Assembly (NCBI RefSeq): GCF_004802635.2
Contig: NZ_CP046052.1
Location: 4,487,948 to 4,551,947 of the forward strand
Direction of reading: 5' to 3'
DNA: 64,000 bases
Source: Methylocystis heyeri
GTDB taxonomy: Bacteria; Pseudomonadota; Alphaproteobacteria; Rhizobiales; Beijerinckiaceae
Positions within the stretch are counted from its first letter, which is position 1. Each line of letters starts with the position of its first letter. A program made the position numbers and the translations under genes. This document shows positions 50,072 through 61,841 of the stretch, one piece after another. The notes under the pieces were generated by a model. The model did not search any database, was not told where the DNA came from, and worked only from the letters and a program-made list of their open reading frames with translations.

Positions 50072-50632
50072 CTATTTTTCTTTTGGCGTGAAAATACTGT
50101 GAACGCGGCCGGGACTCTGTCCGCCGCCCGCCGCCTGAACAACGGCCTGGCCGGTGGTGATGTCGTAGACCAGCCGGTCGCCTTTGGTCACGCTCTCGCC
50201 CTGGGTCAGGACCACGTTTCCGTTCAGATAGACTTTGTTTTCGGAGCGGTCGTAGCTGCCGTGGTCTCCGGTGCCGACCTGGTCTTTCGACACCATGGTG
50301 ACCGGGCCTTCGGCCTCGATGTGCTTGACCCTGTCGCTGCTGGCCTGGGAGTCCCCGGAAGGCTGGGTTTTTGCGCCGGCGCCCTTGTCCTGGAGGAAGA
50401 TGGTGAGTTTAGAAGCTTTCAGCGTCGACGGGCCGTTCACGACGATGACGCTGCCGGAATAAACGAGCTTTTGCTCCTTGTCGAAATAGTCGAGCTTCCC
50501 GGCGTCGATGTTCAGGGGATCCTTCGCGCTGGCTCCGGGCAGAATCCCTCCGCTTCTGCCACCTTTGGCATGCGCCGGCCCCACCGAGACGAGCGCGGCC
50601 GCCAGGAGTGTGGAGAATATCTGGAGACGCAT
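50072..50632 (-). CDS. lptA: LptA, periplasmic lipopolysaccharide transport protein
   Basis: LptA forms the periplasmic bridge that carries LPS from LptC to LptD. The 186-residue product starts at the ATG at 50632, which opens a signal peptide (IFSTLLAAALVSVGPAHA), followed by an OstA/LptA beta-jellyroll (LNIDAGKLDYFDKEQKLVYSG, VTMVSKDQVGTGDHGSYDRSENKVYLNGNV). It starts 13 bp after lptC. The usual next genes lptB and rpoN are not downstream; instead the polysaccharide locus follows. Confidence 0.93.
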   Translation of the reverse strand: MRLQIFSTLLAAALVSVGPAHAKGGRSGGILPGASAKDPLNIDAGKLDYFDKEQKLVYSGSVIVVNGPSTLKASKLTIFLQDKGAGAKTQPSGDSQASSDRVKHIEAEGPVTMVSKDQVGTGDHGSYDRSENKVYLNGNVVLTQGESVTKGDRLVYDITTGQAVVQAAGGGQSPGRVHSIFTPKEK

Positions 50633-50645
50633 CGAATTATCGCTT

Positions 50646-51419
50646 TCACTTTTTCGGGCGGGCGCTCGCCCCGCCGCGGTCTTCGTCTTCGGCCCGGGGC
50701 GCTTCCAGCACGGCGTGCGCCGGCGCCGCTCCATCAGCCGCCGCCGGAGCCCCTTCGTCGTCGGCTTCTCCATAGAGCACGGAATGGACGTCGCCGGTGA
50801 ATGTCGCCCGCCGCTCGGCCTGGCTGAACTCCGCCGAATTGGATGTCACTTCTCCGCCGTCCAGTTTCAACCTCGCCGGGCTGTCGGAGGTCAAGGTGCT
50901 CGCCCTGAAGTCCATGACGCCCGATTGAAGCTGCAGGTCGAAATTCTTGCCGTCATGGATGCGCACCGTTTCCGTGAGATCGGCGCGATCCTTCTTCGAA
51001 TCATAGAGGCCATGGCCCGCCTCCAGCAGAACCGCGCTTTCGCCGCTTGTTTCCAGCCGCACTTCGAGGTTTTCGAGTTCGAAAAGATCGGGCTTGGACA
51101 TGTCCTGAATGCCGAGCTTGGCTTTCAGCGCATAGGGGCGTCCGTCCTGGCGATAGCCGACGAGCCTGGGCGTTTCGATGGTTATCCTGCTTCCCTTCAG
51201 GCCGATATGGGAAAAGCGCAGGTCCACCGGCAAAAAACGAAGCATCTGGAACAGGATGATGACGCCGACGATCGCGACGATAGCTCCGCTGCCCCAGAGC
51301 GTCAGGCGCCGCAGCCGCGCGACCCGGGCCGTGTGCCGCAGCGCCGCGGGGAACGCGTCCTCTCTAGGAGCGACGATGGAGCCTAGCCGGCTGCGCGAAC
51401 TGGATGGAGCTTCCTGCAA
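50646..51419 (-). CDS. lptC: LptC, inner-membrane LPS transport protein
   Basis: The 257-residue protein has a single N-terminal membrane anchor (residues about 40-62, LTLWGSGAIVAIVGVIILFQ) and a periplasmic beta-jellyroll related to LptA (ETPRLVGYRQDGRPYALKA, GHGLYDSKKDRADLTETVRIHDG). A low-complexity, Ala/Glu-rich tail of about 35 residues follows. LptC docks to LptB2FG and passes LPS to LptA. It is longer than E. coli LptC (191), as usual for alphaproteobacteria. Confidence 0.9.
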   Translation of the reverse strand: MQEAPSSSRSRLGSIVAPREDAFPAALRHTARVARLRRLTLWGSGAIVAIVGVIILFQMLRFLPVDLRFSHIGLKGSRITIETPRLVGYRQDGRPYALKAKLGIQDMSKPDLFELENLEVRLETSGESAVLLEAGHGLYDSKKDRADLTETVRIHDGKNFDLQLQSGVMDFRASTLTSDSPARLKLDGGEVTSNSAEFSQAERRATFTGDVHSVLYGEADDEGAPAAADGAAPAHAVLEAPRAEDEDRGGASARPKK

Positions 51420-51521
51420 GAACGCCTCGACGAGCGGAATTTCGCGGTTTTGATGCTTTCCAATTTTTGGCGCGGATACTCCCTTCCGGTGGCGAATTCG
51501 AGGCGCAGGCGCCCTGATCGC

Positions 51522-52136
51522 TCAGGAATGGGCGAAAATATCGGTTTCCGGCCAACCTGCGAGATCAAGACGCGCCCGCGCGGGCAGGAACTCGAAGCAG
51601 GCGGCCGCCATCTCCATGCGCGCTTCGCGTTCGAGCATGGCGTCGAGGCGGCTCTTGAGCTGATGCAGATAAAGGACATCCGAGGCGGCATAGGCCTGCT
51701 GCGCGTCGGTCAGTGTCTCCGCGCCCCAGTCCGACGACTGCTGCTGCTTGGAGATTTCCACGCCCAAAAGCTCGCGCACCAGGTCTTTGAGCCCGTGGCG
51801 GTCGGTATAGGTGCGGGTCAGCCTGGAGGCGATCTTGGTGCAATAGACGGGTTGCGGGATCGCGCCGAAGGTCTGGCCCAGAATGGCGAGGTCGAAGCGG
51901 GCGAAGTGGAAAAGCTTCAGGGTCTCGGGGTCGCTCAGAAGGCGCTCGAGATTGGGCGCGCGGCTCTGTCCCCTGGCGATCTGGACCAGCTCGGCGTCGC
52001 CGTCGCCATTGGAAAGCTGCACCAGGCATAGCCGGTCGCGCAGCGGATTGAGGCCCAGGGTCTCGGTGTCGATGGCGACGATCGGCCCCCAGCGATAGTC
52101 GTCGGGGAGGTCGCCTTTATGCAGTCGAACAGTCAT
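51522..52136 (-). CDS. rnd: Ribonuclease D-like 3'-5' exonuclease
   Basis: The 204-residue protein has the DEDDy exonuclease motifs: VAIDTETLGLNPLRDRLCLVQLS (D and E), FHFARFDLAIL (second D), and AYAASDVLYLHQLKSRL (Tyr and D). It lacks the HRDC domains of E. coli RNase D, so it is the short alphaproteobacterial type found upstream of lptC. It trims 3' ends of structured RNAs. The gap to lptC is about 100 bp. Confidence 0.9.
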   Translation of the reverse strand: MTVRLHKGDLPDDYRWGPIVAIDTETLGLNPLRDRLCLVQLSNGDGDAELVQIARGQSRAPNLERLLSDPETLKLFHFARFDLAILGQTFGAIPQPVYCTKIASRLTRTYTDRHGLKDLVRELLGVEISKQQQSSDWGAETLTDAQQAYAASDVLYLHQLKSRLDAMLEREARMEMAAACFEFLPARARLDLAGWPETDIFAHS

Positions 52137-52301
52137 GGAACGCGCCGGATTTTGAGATTTTGTAGTCGTCTTATACCCGAGGGAGCGGCGATTCGCTCTT
52201 TTTTCGAGAAAGGGCGCTCGCTGGCGCGCTTTCCAATCGGGCGGAAACGCCTGACCAATAGAACCCGCGCCAGATCCAAATGCTGGAGGCGTGGCTCGGC
52301 C

Positions 52302-52736
52302 TCAACTCACATTGAACGGATCGACAATCTCGACGCCGCATCCCTCGAGATCACGCACATTCCGGGTCGCCACCGCCGCTCCCCGGACGCGGGCGATGGC
52401 GGCGATCTGGCAGTCGGCCTCCATAATCGGCTGGCCAGCCGCTCGGCGCTTTGCCGCGATGACGGCATAAGCCTTGGCGGCGGCGCTATCGAAGGGCAGG
52501 AGACGGCCTGCGAAATCCTCCGCGATCATTATGTCTATCGCGGCGGTCAGACCATCGCGGCGCTTGCCGGCGGGGAGTATCGCCGCGCCCAAGCGCAATT
52601 CGGCCTCGCTGACCGCGCTGAGGAACAGCCTGGTCGAGTCCCGCGCGGCGAACCAGTCCAGGACCGCCCGCGAAGGATTTGGCCGCATAAGCTCGGAGAC
52701 GATGTTTGTGTCCAGTAGGATAACGGCGTCATTCAT
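52302..52736 (-). CDS. fitB: FitB/VapC-type PIN-domain ribonuclease toxin
   Basis: The 144-residue PIN protein has the acidic metal-binding residues in LLDTN (D9), SEAEL (E46), EADCQIAAIA (D108) and TRNVRDLEG (D129). Toxins of this family cleave RNA and are held inactive by their cognate antitoxin. The start overlaps the antitoxin gene by 8 bp. The sequence is closest in style to FitB of Neisseria. All catalytic residues are present. Confidence 0.9.
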   Translation of the reverse strand: MNDAVILLDTNIVSELMRPNPSRAVLDWFAARDSTRLFLSAVSEAELRLGAAILPAGKRRDGLTAAIDIMIAEDFAGRLLPFDSAAAKAYAVIAAKRRAAGQPIMEADCQIAAIARVRGAAVATRNVRDLEGCGVEIVDPFNVS

Positions 52737-52977
52737 GAGAAAATGACGGTGGGTCGCGCATCGGGCCGCGCGCGGGAAGCTCCAACTCCACGCCGCCTAT
52801 GGCGGCAAAGCGGTCGTGAATAGCCTGGCCGAGATTTTTTGGCGCGACGGCGCCGCTGACCGCCCGGCGCAGGATTTCTCGCGCTTCTTCTTCCATGGAG
52901 CGGCCATGCTCGGCCGCGCGAATGCGGAGGCGGCGCTTCAAATCTTCGTTCAGATTGCGGATTGTGATGCTCGCCAT
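52729..52977 (-). CDS. fitA: FitA-type ribbon-helix-helix antitoxin
   Basis: The 82-residue protein begins ASITIRNLNEDLKRRLRIRAAEHGRSMEEEAREIL, the ribbon-helix-helix DNA-binding domain of FitA/StbC-like antitoxins. The C-terminal half (LGQAIHDRFAAIGGVELELP) should wrap the PIN toxin. The complex normally represses its own promoter. A fitting palindrome lies at 53016-53032, 39 bp upstream. Confidence 0.9.
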   Translation of the reverse strand: MASITIRNLNEDLKRRLRIRAAEHGRSMEEEAREILRRAVSGAVAPKNLGQAIHDRFAAIGGVELELPARGPMRDPPSFSHE

Positions 52978-53015
52978 CAGATCGCCTCAAGATATCCCCG
53001 TTTGAAATTAAGCAA

Positions 53016-53032
53016 TGATTGCATTGCAATCA
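53016..53032. promoter_or_regulatory. Palindrome upstream of fitAB, candidate operator
   Basis: tgattgca-t-tgcaatca is a perfect 8-bp inverted repeat around one base, in the otherwise AT-rich stretch just upstream of the antitoxin gene. Ribbon-helix-helix antitoxins bind such sites. Confidence 0.55.
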
Positions 53033-53090
53033 AGGTGAGACCAGCCCATCGGGGTTACGGCAGGCAATGGCGGCAATCTGTGCACAAGGC

Positions 53091-53119
53091 TTGTCAGCCG
53101 GCGCTAAGCCGTTTATCCT
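53091..53119 (+). promoter_or_regulatory. Candidate promoter of the leuA leader
   Basis: TTGTCA (53091-53096) and TATCCT (53114-53119) are spaced by exactly 17 nt. Transcription would start near 53126, about 40 nt before the leader peptide. Confidence 0.6.
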
Positions 53120-53165
53120 GGCTCGGAAGACCTGAGCTCTTTTGGCGATGTGAGGATTTTGGAGC

Positions 53166-53273
53166 ATGGCGCGCGCGATCGCCCCTGCGACTGCCCCCAA
53201 GATGCGACGCCCCGCGGCGCCGCTCGCCTGCGCTCGTCCTGCCCTCCTGCTGCTTCTGCTTAGCCGCCCCTGA
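53166..53273 (+). CDS. leuL: leuA leader peptide with six consecutive Leu codons
   Basis: A 35-codon ORF has an ATG at 53166 (GAGG 10 nt upstream); an internal ATG at 53202 would give 23 codons. It ends ARPALLLLLLSRP then TGA. Six leucine codons in a row (CTC CTG CTG CTT CTG CTT, 53244-53261) lie 12 nt before the stop and about 105 nt before leuA. This is the arrangement of ribosome-mediated attenuation: a ribosome stalling for charged tRNA-Leu would change RNA pairing downstream. It is too short for standard gene callers. Confidence 0.8.
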   Translation: MARAIAPATAPKMRRPAAPLACARPALLLLLLSRP

Positions 53274-53366
53274 GCGCACTAAGGGCTTTTGCCCAGGCGA
53301 CAGGGGATATAGCGCGAAACGAACCAGGACAGCCCCTCGCGGGCAGGCAGCTTTAGGAATTTTTCC
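53274..53366 (+). promoter_or_regulatory. Predicted attenuator of leuA
   Basis: The stretch contains gggc-tttt-gccc (53283-53294) and gccc-ctcgc-gggc (53332-53344), the latter followed by a T-rich run up to the leuA start. gggcagg at 53341-53347 is also exactly complementary to cctgccc just before the Leu codons (near 53238-53244). Alternative pairings are therefore possible. Exact terminator and antiterminator helices were not computed. Confidence 0.55.
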
Positions 53367-54953
53367 ATGACTGAGACCAATCCCGCCCCACAGCCGGCGT
53401 CCCGCCAGGATGACGCCAATCGGGTCGTCATCTTCGACACCACCTTGCGCGACGGCGAGCAGTCGCCGGGCGCCTCCATGACCTTCGAGGAGAAGCTGGA
53501 GGTCGCGGACCTGCTCGACGCCTTGGGCGTCGACGTCATCGAGGCCGGTTTTCCCATCGCCAGCGAGGGCGATTTCGAGAGCGTCACCGAAATCGCGAAG
53601 CGCCTGAAAAACGCGTCGGTGGCCGGTCTCGCCCGCGCCTCGGACAAGGACATCGACCGCTGCGCCGAGGCTCTGCGGGCGGCCCGCCGGCCTCGCATCC
53701 ACACCTTCATCTCCACCTCGCCGGTGCATATGAAATACAAGCTCCAGATGGAGCCCGCGCGCGTTCTGGAGCTGGTGGCCTCTTCGGTCACCCGCGCCCG
53801 GAACCATGTCGCGGAAGTGGAATGGTCGGCGGAGGACGGCACCCGCACCGAACTGGACTTTTTGTGCCGCGCGGTCGAAATCGCGATCAAGGCGGGCGCG
53901 ACCACCATCAATATTCCCGACACCGTGGGCTATTCCACGCCGGCGGAATATGAGGAGCTGTTCCGCACCGTGCGCGAGCGCGTGCCGAATTCCGACAAGG
54001 CCATCTTCTCGGTGCATTGCCACGACGATCTGGGTCTGGCCGTCGCCAATTCGCTCGCCGGCGTGCGCGGCGGCGCGCGGCAGATCGAGTGCACCATCAA
54101 CGGCATCGGCGAGCGGGCCGGCAATGCGGCGCTCGAAGAGGTGGTGATGGCGATGCGGACCCGCCCGGACGTTCTGCCCTATCACACCGGCGTCGACGCC
54201 AAATTGCTGACCCGCGCCTCCAAGCTGGTTTCGGCGGTGACCTCTTTCCCGGTCCAATACAACAAGGCGATCGTCGGCCGGAACGCTTTCGCCCATGAAA
54301 GCGGCATCCATCAGGACGGGATGCTCAAAAATGCGCACACCTATGAAATCATGACGCCGGAAAGCGTCGGCGTGACCAAGACTTCTCTGGTCATGGGCAA
54401 GCATTCGGGGCGTCACGCCTTCCGCGAGAAGCTGAAGGAACTGGGCTACGACCTCGGCGAAAACGCGCTGGAGGACGCCTTCCGGCGCTTCAAGGATCTC
54501 GCCGACCGCAAGAAGGTGGTCTACGACGAGGACCTCGCGGCTCTGGTGGACGACGAGATCGTCACCGCCAACGATCACATCAAGGTCCTGGCCCTGATGG
54601 TGATGGCCGGCACCCATGGTCCGCAGTCCGCCGCCCTGACGCTGGACATCGACGGCGAGAAGGTCACGCATCAGGCGACCGGCAATGGGCCGGTCGACGC
54701 CATCTTCAACGCCATAAAGGCTCTCGCGCCGCATGACGCCACGCTGGAGTTGTTCCAGGTCCACGCCGTCACGGAGGGAACCGACGCTCAGGCGGAGGTT
54801 TCGGTGCGGTTGTCGGAGGACGGCAAATCCGTCACCGGCCGCGGCGCCGACCCCGATACTCTGGTCGCGGCCGCGCGCGCTTATGTTTCCGCCCTCAACA
54901 GGCTGATCGCCAAGCGGGCCAAGACCAAGCCGGAGGCCATGCAGGCGGGATAG
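53367..54953 (+). CDS. leuA: 2-isopropylmalate synthase
   Basis: LeuA condenses acetyl-CoA with 2-oxoisovalerate, the committed step of leucine synthesis, and is feedback-inhibited by leucine. The 528-residue protein has the HMGL-like barrel with [19 protein letters not shown], the metal-binding H217-C-H219 in [14 protein letters not shown], and [14 protein letters not shown]. The C-terminal LeuA allosteric domain starts near residue 400 and is complete. It is preceded by the leader peptide and followed by a strong terminator, so it is monocistronic. Confidence 0.97.
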   Translation: MTETNPAPQPASRQDDANRVVIFDTTLRDGEQSPGASMTFEEKLEVADLLDALGVDVIEAGFPIASEGDFESVTEIAKRLKNASVAGLARASDKDIDRCAEALRAARRPRIHTFISTSPVHMKYKLQMEPARVLELVASSVTRARNHVAEVEWSAEDGTRTELDFLCRAVEIAIKAGATTINIPDTVGYSTPAEYEELFRTVRERVPNSDKAIFSVHCHDDLGLAVANSLAGVRGGARQIECTINGIGERAGNAALEEVVMAMRTRPDVLPYHTGVDAKLLTRASKLVSAVTSFPVQYNKAIVGRNAFAHESGIHQDGMLKNAHTYEIMTPESVGVTKTSLVMGKHSGRHAFREKLKELGYDLGENALEDAFRRFKDLADRKKVVYDEDLAALVDDEIVTANDHIKVLALMVMAGTHGPQSAALTLDIDGEKVTHQATGNGPVDAIFNAIKALAPHDATLELFQVHAVTEGTDAQAEVSVRLSEDGKSVTGRGADPDTLVAAARAYVSALNRLIAKRAKTKPEAMQAG

Positions 54954-54987
54954 CGCGAGCTTCCTTTCCCCTTTCGCATCATGGAAG

Positions 54988-55021
54988 CGGCCCTGGCGTC
55001 AAACCCGCCGGGGCCGTTTTT
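54988..55021 (+). terminator. Rho-independent terminator after leuA
   Basis: cggccc-ggcg / cgcc-ggggccg form a GC-rich stem with small mismatches, followed by five T. Confidence 0.8.
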
Positions 55022-55280
55022 CTGTGTGCCGAACAGGCCGTGCGCGCTGCGCTGCGGCGCGGCGACGACAACGGGCGCCGCGCAAAACGCTTTGCGCCGC
55101 CTGCATTGCGGGCTATTTGGAAAGCGAGGATTGTAGCAGCTGCGATTCTTGCGCAAATTCCCGTTTCGCCAGGGCGTCGTCGGGCCTTCGAAGAGGCTCA
55201 AAAGAGTTCGTCTCGAACGCTTTTTTCATCCCTTGGCTTGGCGTTTGCAGAACGATGCGGAACCCGGAAGGATAAGGAAT
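55022..55280. other. Intergenic region upstream of acnA
   Basis: Beyond the leuA terminator no gene is supported. The acnA frame stays open to 55149, but that part lacks coding character. The acnA ribosome binding site is AAGGA at 55274-55278; no convincing promoter was found. Confidence 0.5.
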
Positions 55281-58004
<2,724 letters not shown>

Positions 58005-58022
58005 TCCGCGCATCGGGCGAAC

Positions 58023-58107
58023 GGCGCTTTCCCTCCCTATTAGGGGCTAAGGGAGTCACACATCTCCAGGAGGCCGTCATGGCCGGGCTTGTCCCGGCCA
58101 AGACGGC
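58023..58107. repeat. REP-like dispersed repeat, copy A4
   Basis: In inverse orientation to the 1110-1203 copy it has ggcgctttccctccc, a gagtcacacatctc stretch, and the core ggccgggcttgtcccggcc (58081-58099). It lies between the convergent ends of acnA and recF. Confidence 0.8.
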
Positions 58108-58180
58108 GTTTGTAAGGTAGGGGCGCCTCACCTCATGCGTTTCTTTCTTCGCGCGAAGCGCGATCCACTTTGCGCGAAAA

Positions 58181-59338
58181 CTAACGCCGCTCGACTGTCC
58201 CCGGCGCAACCGTAAAAATATCGGCCCGATCCGAGAGCGAGGCGAAAAGCTCGGGATCGGCGCCCGTCATCCAGACCTGCCCGCCGAAATTCTCGAGCTC
58301 TTCGTACAAGGCCTCGCGCCGCCTCGAATCGAAATGCGCGGCCGCCTCGTCGAGCAGCAGCAGCGGGCTTCGCCCGCTCATTGCGGCGACCAGCCGCGCA
58401 TGCGCCAGAACCAGGCCGGTGAGCAGCGCCTTCTGCTCGCCCGTGGAGCAGTCCTGCGCGGCGACGCCCTTGGGGCCGTGGAACACGACGAGGTCGCTGG
58501 TCTGCGGCCCGATCAGGGTGCGGCCCGCGGCGGCGTCGCGGCGGCGGGATTCCGCCAGCGTCGCGCGATAGCGCTCCTCGACGGTAAAGGCCGGCTCCTC
58601 CACCAGCATCCGCTCCAGATCGCCCTCAAGCCGGATCACGGCGTGGGGGAAGGGCGAGGCGTCGTTTCTGCCGGCTTCGATCAGGGCGGAGAGGCGCTCG
58701 GTCGTATCGAGCCGGGCGCTCGCCACGGCGACGCCGAGCGAAGCGATTTCCTGTTCCGCCGCCGACAGCCAGCGGGAGTCGCCCTGGTCTTCCAGCAGTC
58801 GGTTGCGGTTGCGCAACGCGCGCTCCAGCCGGGCGACCCGGGCGCCGTGGTCCGCGTCCGCACCCAGCGTCAGCCTGTCGAGAAAGCGCCGTCGCTCGCC
58901 CGCGGGACCCGAGAACAGCCCGTCCATGGCCGGCGTCTGCCACAGCACATTGACGTAATCGGCAAAGGCGCGCGCGGAGGAAACCGGCGCCCGATCGATA
59001 CGGAAGCGGCGCGTCGCGGCGTCCTGCCCGGCGGGCTCGTAACCGTGGCCGAGCTGCACGCCGTCGCCGCGGATGTCGGCTTCGATCGAAACGGCGAAGC
59101 CGCCGGGTCCGGCGCGCCTCGCACATTGGCCGATCTCGGCCCGGCGCAGGCCTCGCCCGGGCGAGAACATCGAGATCGCTTCGAGAATATTGGTCTTGCC
59201 GGCGCCGTTCTCGCCCGTGAGCGCCACCAGTCTCGCGCTCGGGCGAATGTCCAGCGCGACATAGGATCGAAAGTCGCGCAGGGTCAGCCGGGAGATCAGC
59301 GGGCGCACGAGGGCCTGATTGGCGTCTTGTAAAGACAT
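58181..59338 (-). CDS. recF: DNA replication and repair protein RecF
   Basis: RecF is an SMC-like ATPase that, with RecO and RecR, loads RecA at single-strand gaps. The 385-residue protein has Walker A GENGAGKT (42-49), a signature region (GEQKALLTGLVLAHARL) and Walker B LLLLDEAAAHFD. In many bacteria recF follows dnaN near the origin; here it is alone, convergent with acnA and divergent from coaBC, although still within about 5 kb of the expected dnaA. Confidence 0.96.
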   Translation of the reverse strand: MSLQDANQALVRPLISRLTLRDFRSYVALDIRPSARLVALTGENGAGKTNILEAISMFSPGRGLRRAEIGQCARRAGPGGFAVSIEADIRGDGVQLGHGYEPAGQDAATRRFRIDRAPVSSARAFADYVNVLWQTPAMDGLFSGPAGERRRFLDRLTLGADADHGARVARLERALRNRNRLLEDQGDSRWLSAAEQEIASLGVAVASARLDTTERLSALIEAGRNDASPFPHAVIRLEGDLERMLVEEPAFTVEERYRATLAESRRRDAAAGRTLIGPQTSDLVVFHGPKGVAAQDCSTGEQKALLTGLVLAHARLVAAMSGRSPLLLLDEAAAHFDSRRREALYEELENFGGQVWMTGADPELFASLSDRADIFTVAPGTVERR

Positions 59339-59551
59339 TCGCGTCGCTTTGCCATGCTCGCTTGAAAAGAGCCAGCCCCTTCGACGGAGCGGCGGCGCGC
59401 GCTCTTTTGTTCTGCCGGGTCCGTCCCCCGTTTACCGGAGCCGGGATTCGCTCCCATATGTAGCGTCGCGCGCCCTTGGGCGCCGCCGACAAAACCGCTA
59501 TTGTCGCCCGGCGCGGGGCTTGGACACGGATTTCATGTGACGGAGGGATTT

Positions 59552-60802
59552 TTGGCGCAGAACCTCGCCGGTAAGCGCGTCCTGCTGGTCGTCGGCGGCG
59601 GCGTGGCGGCCTATAAATGTCTGGAGCTGGTGCGTCGACTGGCCGAGCGGGGAGCCGCCGTGCGGGTGGTCATGACCGAAGCCGCCAGGCGCTTCGTCAC
59701 CGATCTTTCCTTTGCGGCGGTGTCCGGCAAGCCGGTCGCTCATGATCTCTTCGACGCCGCGGCCGAAGGCGAAATGGGGCATATCAGGCTTTCGCGAGAG
59801 GCGGATCTTCTGGTGGTCGCGCCGGCCACGGCCAATCTGCTGGCCCGCGCCGCCAATGGAATCGCGAACGATCTCGCCACGACGCTTTTGCTTGCGACGG
59901 ACAAGCGGGTCCTGTTTGCGCCGGCGATGAACCTGCGCATGTGGCTCCATCCGGCGACGCAGCGGAACGTCGCTTTGCTGCGCTCGGACGGCGCCCTGTT
60001 CGTCGGTCCGGAAGAAGGCGACATGGCCTGCGGAGAACGTGGTCCCGGCCGCATGAGCGAGCCCGCCGACATCATCGCGGCGATAGAGGCGGCGCTGGCG
60101 CAGGACATGTTCTTGCGGCCGCCTCTCAGCCAGGGCGCCGAAGGTCTCGCCGGGCGTCATGTCGTGGTGACCTCGGGGCCGACCCACGAGCCGATCGACC
60201 CTGTCCGCTTCATCGCCAACCGGTCGTCGGGCAAGCAGGGGCACGCCATAGCGGCTGCGGCGGCGAGGGCAGGGGCCCGGGTGACGCTGATTTCGGGGCC
60301 GGTGACGCTCGAAGATCCGCCGGGCGTCGATGTGCGCCGTATCGAAACCGCCCAGGAAATGCTGGCGGCGGTGAAGAGCGCGCTGCCGGCCGACGTATTC
60401 GTCGCAGCTGCGGCCGTCGCCGACTGGCGCGTGGAGGCCGCGGCGCAAAAGATAAAGAAATCGGGCGCGCCGCCGTCTTTAACCCTGGTCGAGAATCCCG
60501 ATATTCTTGCGACCGTCGCGGCGCCGGGCCAAGACCGGCCTGGAATCGTCGTGGGCTTCGCCGCCGAAACCGGCGACACAGTGCGGCGGGCGCAGGAAAA
60601 ATTCCTGCGCAAGGGCTGCGATCTGCTGGTGGCCAACGACGTCAGCTCGGGGGTATTTGGCGCCGACGAAAATACGGTGCACATAGTCACCGCCTCGGGG
60701 GTCGAAGACTGGCCGCGCCTGGGGAAGGAAGAGGTGGCCGAAAGGCTGGCGGGGCGTCTGGCCAGGATGCTCGCGGACCGCAACAGCGAGACTTCGGCAT
60801 GA
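59552..60802 (+). CDS. coaBC: Bifunctional phosphopantothenoylcysteine decarboxylase/synthetase
   Basis: CoaBC joins cysteine to 4'-phosphopantothenate (CoaB part) and decarboxylates the product (CoaC part) in coenzyme A synthesis. The N-terminal flavoprotein domain has [10 protein letters not shown], the catalytic histidine region [22 protein letters not shown], and the cysteine in [13 protein letters not shown]. The CoaB domain has [25 protein letters not shown]. The start is uncertain: TTG 59552 has GGAGGG 4 nt upstream; a GTG at 59537 and TTG at 59501 are alternatives. Its stop overlaps dut (ATGA). Confidence 0.94.
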   Translation: MAQNLAGKRVLLVVGGGVAAYKCLELVRRLAERGAAVRVVMTEAARRFVTDLSFAAVSGKPVAHDLFDAAAEGEMGHIRLSREADLLVVAPATANLLARAANGIANDLATTLLLATDKRVLFAPAMNLRMWLHPATQRNVALLRSDGALFVGPEEGDMACGERGPGRMSEPADIIAAIEAALAQDMFLRPPLSQGAEGLAGRHVVVTSGPTHEPIDPVRFIANRSSGKQGHAIAAAAARAGARVTLISGPVTLEDPPGVDVRRIETAQEMLAAVKSALPADVFVAAAAVADWRVEAAAQKIKKSGAPPSLTLVENPDILATVAAPGQDRPGIVVGFAAETGDTVRRAQEKFLRKGCDLLVANDVSSGVFGADENTVHIVTASGVEDWPRLGKEEVAERLAGRLARMLADRNSETSA

Positions 60803-61266
60803 AAGTCATGATTCGACGTTTGCCCCATGGCGAAGGTTTGGAGCTGCCGTTTTACGCCAGCGCGGGAGCCGCGGGGCTCGATCTTCGCGCAGCCCTGCCC
60901 GCCGGGCGCAAGCTGGTGCTGGAGCCGGGCGCCCGCGATCTCGTGCCCACCGGATTCTCGATCCAGCTGCCGGATGGTTTCGAGGCGCAGTTGCGCCCGC
61001 GCTCCGGCCTCGCTCTCGACCACGGGGTGACGATTCTCAACGCGCCCGGGACCATAGACAGCGACTACAGGGGAGAAGTCCGGGCTCTGCTGATCAATCT
61101 CGGAGCGCATCCTTTCGAGATAATCCGCGGCATGAGAATCGCCCAGCTGGTCGTCTCCCCCATCGCCCGGGTTACGCTCTTCGAAACCGAAGAAGCGCTG
61201 GAGGCGAGCGAGCGCGGCGGCGGGGGTTTCGGCTCCACCGGCATGGGCGAAGACGCCCGGACATGA
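60799..61266 (+). CDS. dut: dUTP diphosphatase
   Basis: Dut hydrolyses dUTP to dUMP, keeping uracil out of DNA. The 155-residue trimeric-type enzyme has all five motifs: [33 protein letters not shown] and the glycine-rich [10 protein letters not shown]. It overlaps coaBC by 4 bp upstream and the Rrf2 gene by 4 bp downstream, so the three are translated as a coupled unit. The coaBC-dut pair is a very old gene neighbourhood. Confidence 0.97.
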   Translation: MKVMIRRLPHGEGLELPFYASAGAAGLDLRAALPAGRKLVLEPGARDLVPTGFSIQLPDGFEAQLRPRSGLALDHGVTILNAPGTIDSDYRGEVRALLINLGAHPFEIIRGMRIAQLVVSPIARVTLFETEEALEASERGGGGFGSTGMGEDART

Positions 61267-61709
61267 CGCTTCTGCCGCGCGCCGCCCATTTCGCATTGCT
61301 GGCGGTGCTCGACGTCGCCCTGCATGCGCGCGGGCGGCCGGTATCGTCCAGGGAGCTGGCGAAACGCTACGATCTTCCGCCCCGGCGGCTCGAGAGTCTG
61401 CTGCAGGCGCTGGTGCGCGCGGGAATCCTCAAGAGCCTGCGCGGTCCCTCCGGCGGATATGAGCTGGCGCGCGAACGCCGCAGGCTGACGATGGGCGAAA
61501 TCGTGCGCGCGGCGCTCGGCGTCGATGACGAATCCGCCGCCCGGCCGCAGGCGGCGTCCCTGAACGCCATATTGGACCCGATGTTGCAGGAAATCGAAGC
61601 CGGCATTTTCGAGCAGCTCGAATCGGTGACGCTCGAGGAACTTCACTTCCGGGCCCTCGCCGACGGCTTCGGCGAGACGTCCGAAAGCGGCGGCCACTTC
61701 GAAATATAA
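61263..61709 (+). CDS. Rrf2-family regulator without cluster cysteines
   Basis: The 148-residue protein has the Rrf2 winged helix: [59 protein letters not shown]. IscR-, NsrR- and RirA-type members bind an iron-sulfur cluster through three cysteines, but this protein contains no cysteine at all, so it cannot sense by that means. Its target genes are unknown. It is coupled to dut by an ATGA overlap. Confidence 0.88.
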   Translation: MTLLPRAAHFALLAVLDVALHARGRPVSSRELAKRYDLPPRRLESLLQALVRAGILKSLRGPSGGYELARERRRLTMGEIVRAALGVDDESAARPQAASLNAILDPMLQEIEAGIFEQLESVTLEELHFRALADGFGETSESGGHFEI

Positions 61710-61841
61710 GGAGCGGAGTCGCCGGATTTTGGGCTGTTTCGGTCGGCGCGGGCGCCGCGATCGAGCGCGTCGCGCCGCCGTAATCCGTCCCATGTTTCAT
61801 GGGATGGGGAATCGTCCCGGAAAGACAAGGAGGATGCGTGC

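Noticed and set aside
52181..52206. Short hairpin gagcg/cgctc with T tract between rnd and fitB
   Set aside because: Only a 5-bp stem on the plus strand, where no gene ends; probably coincidental.
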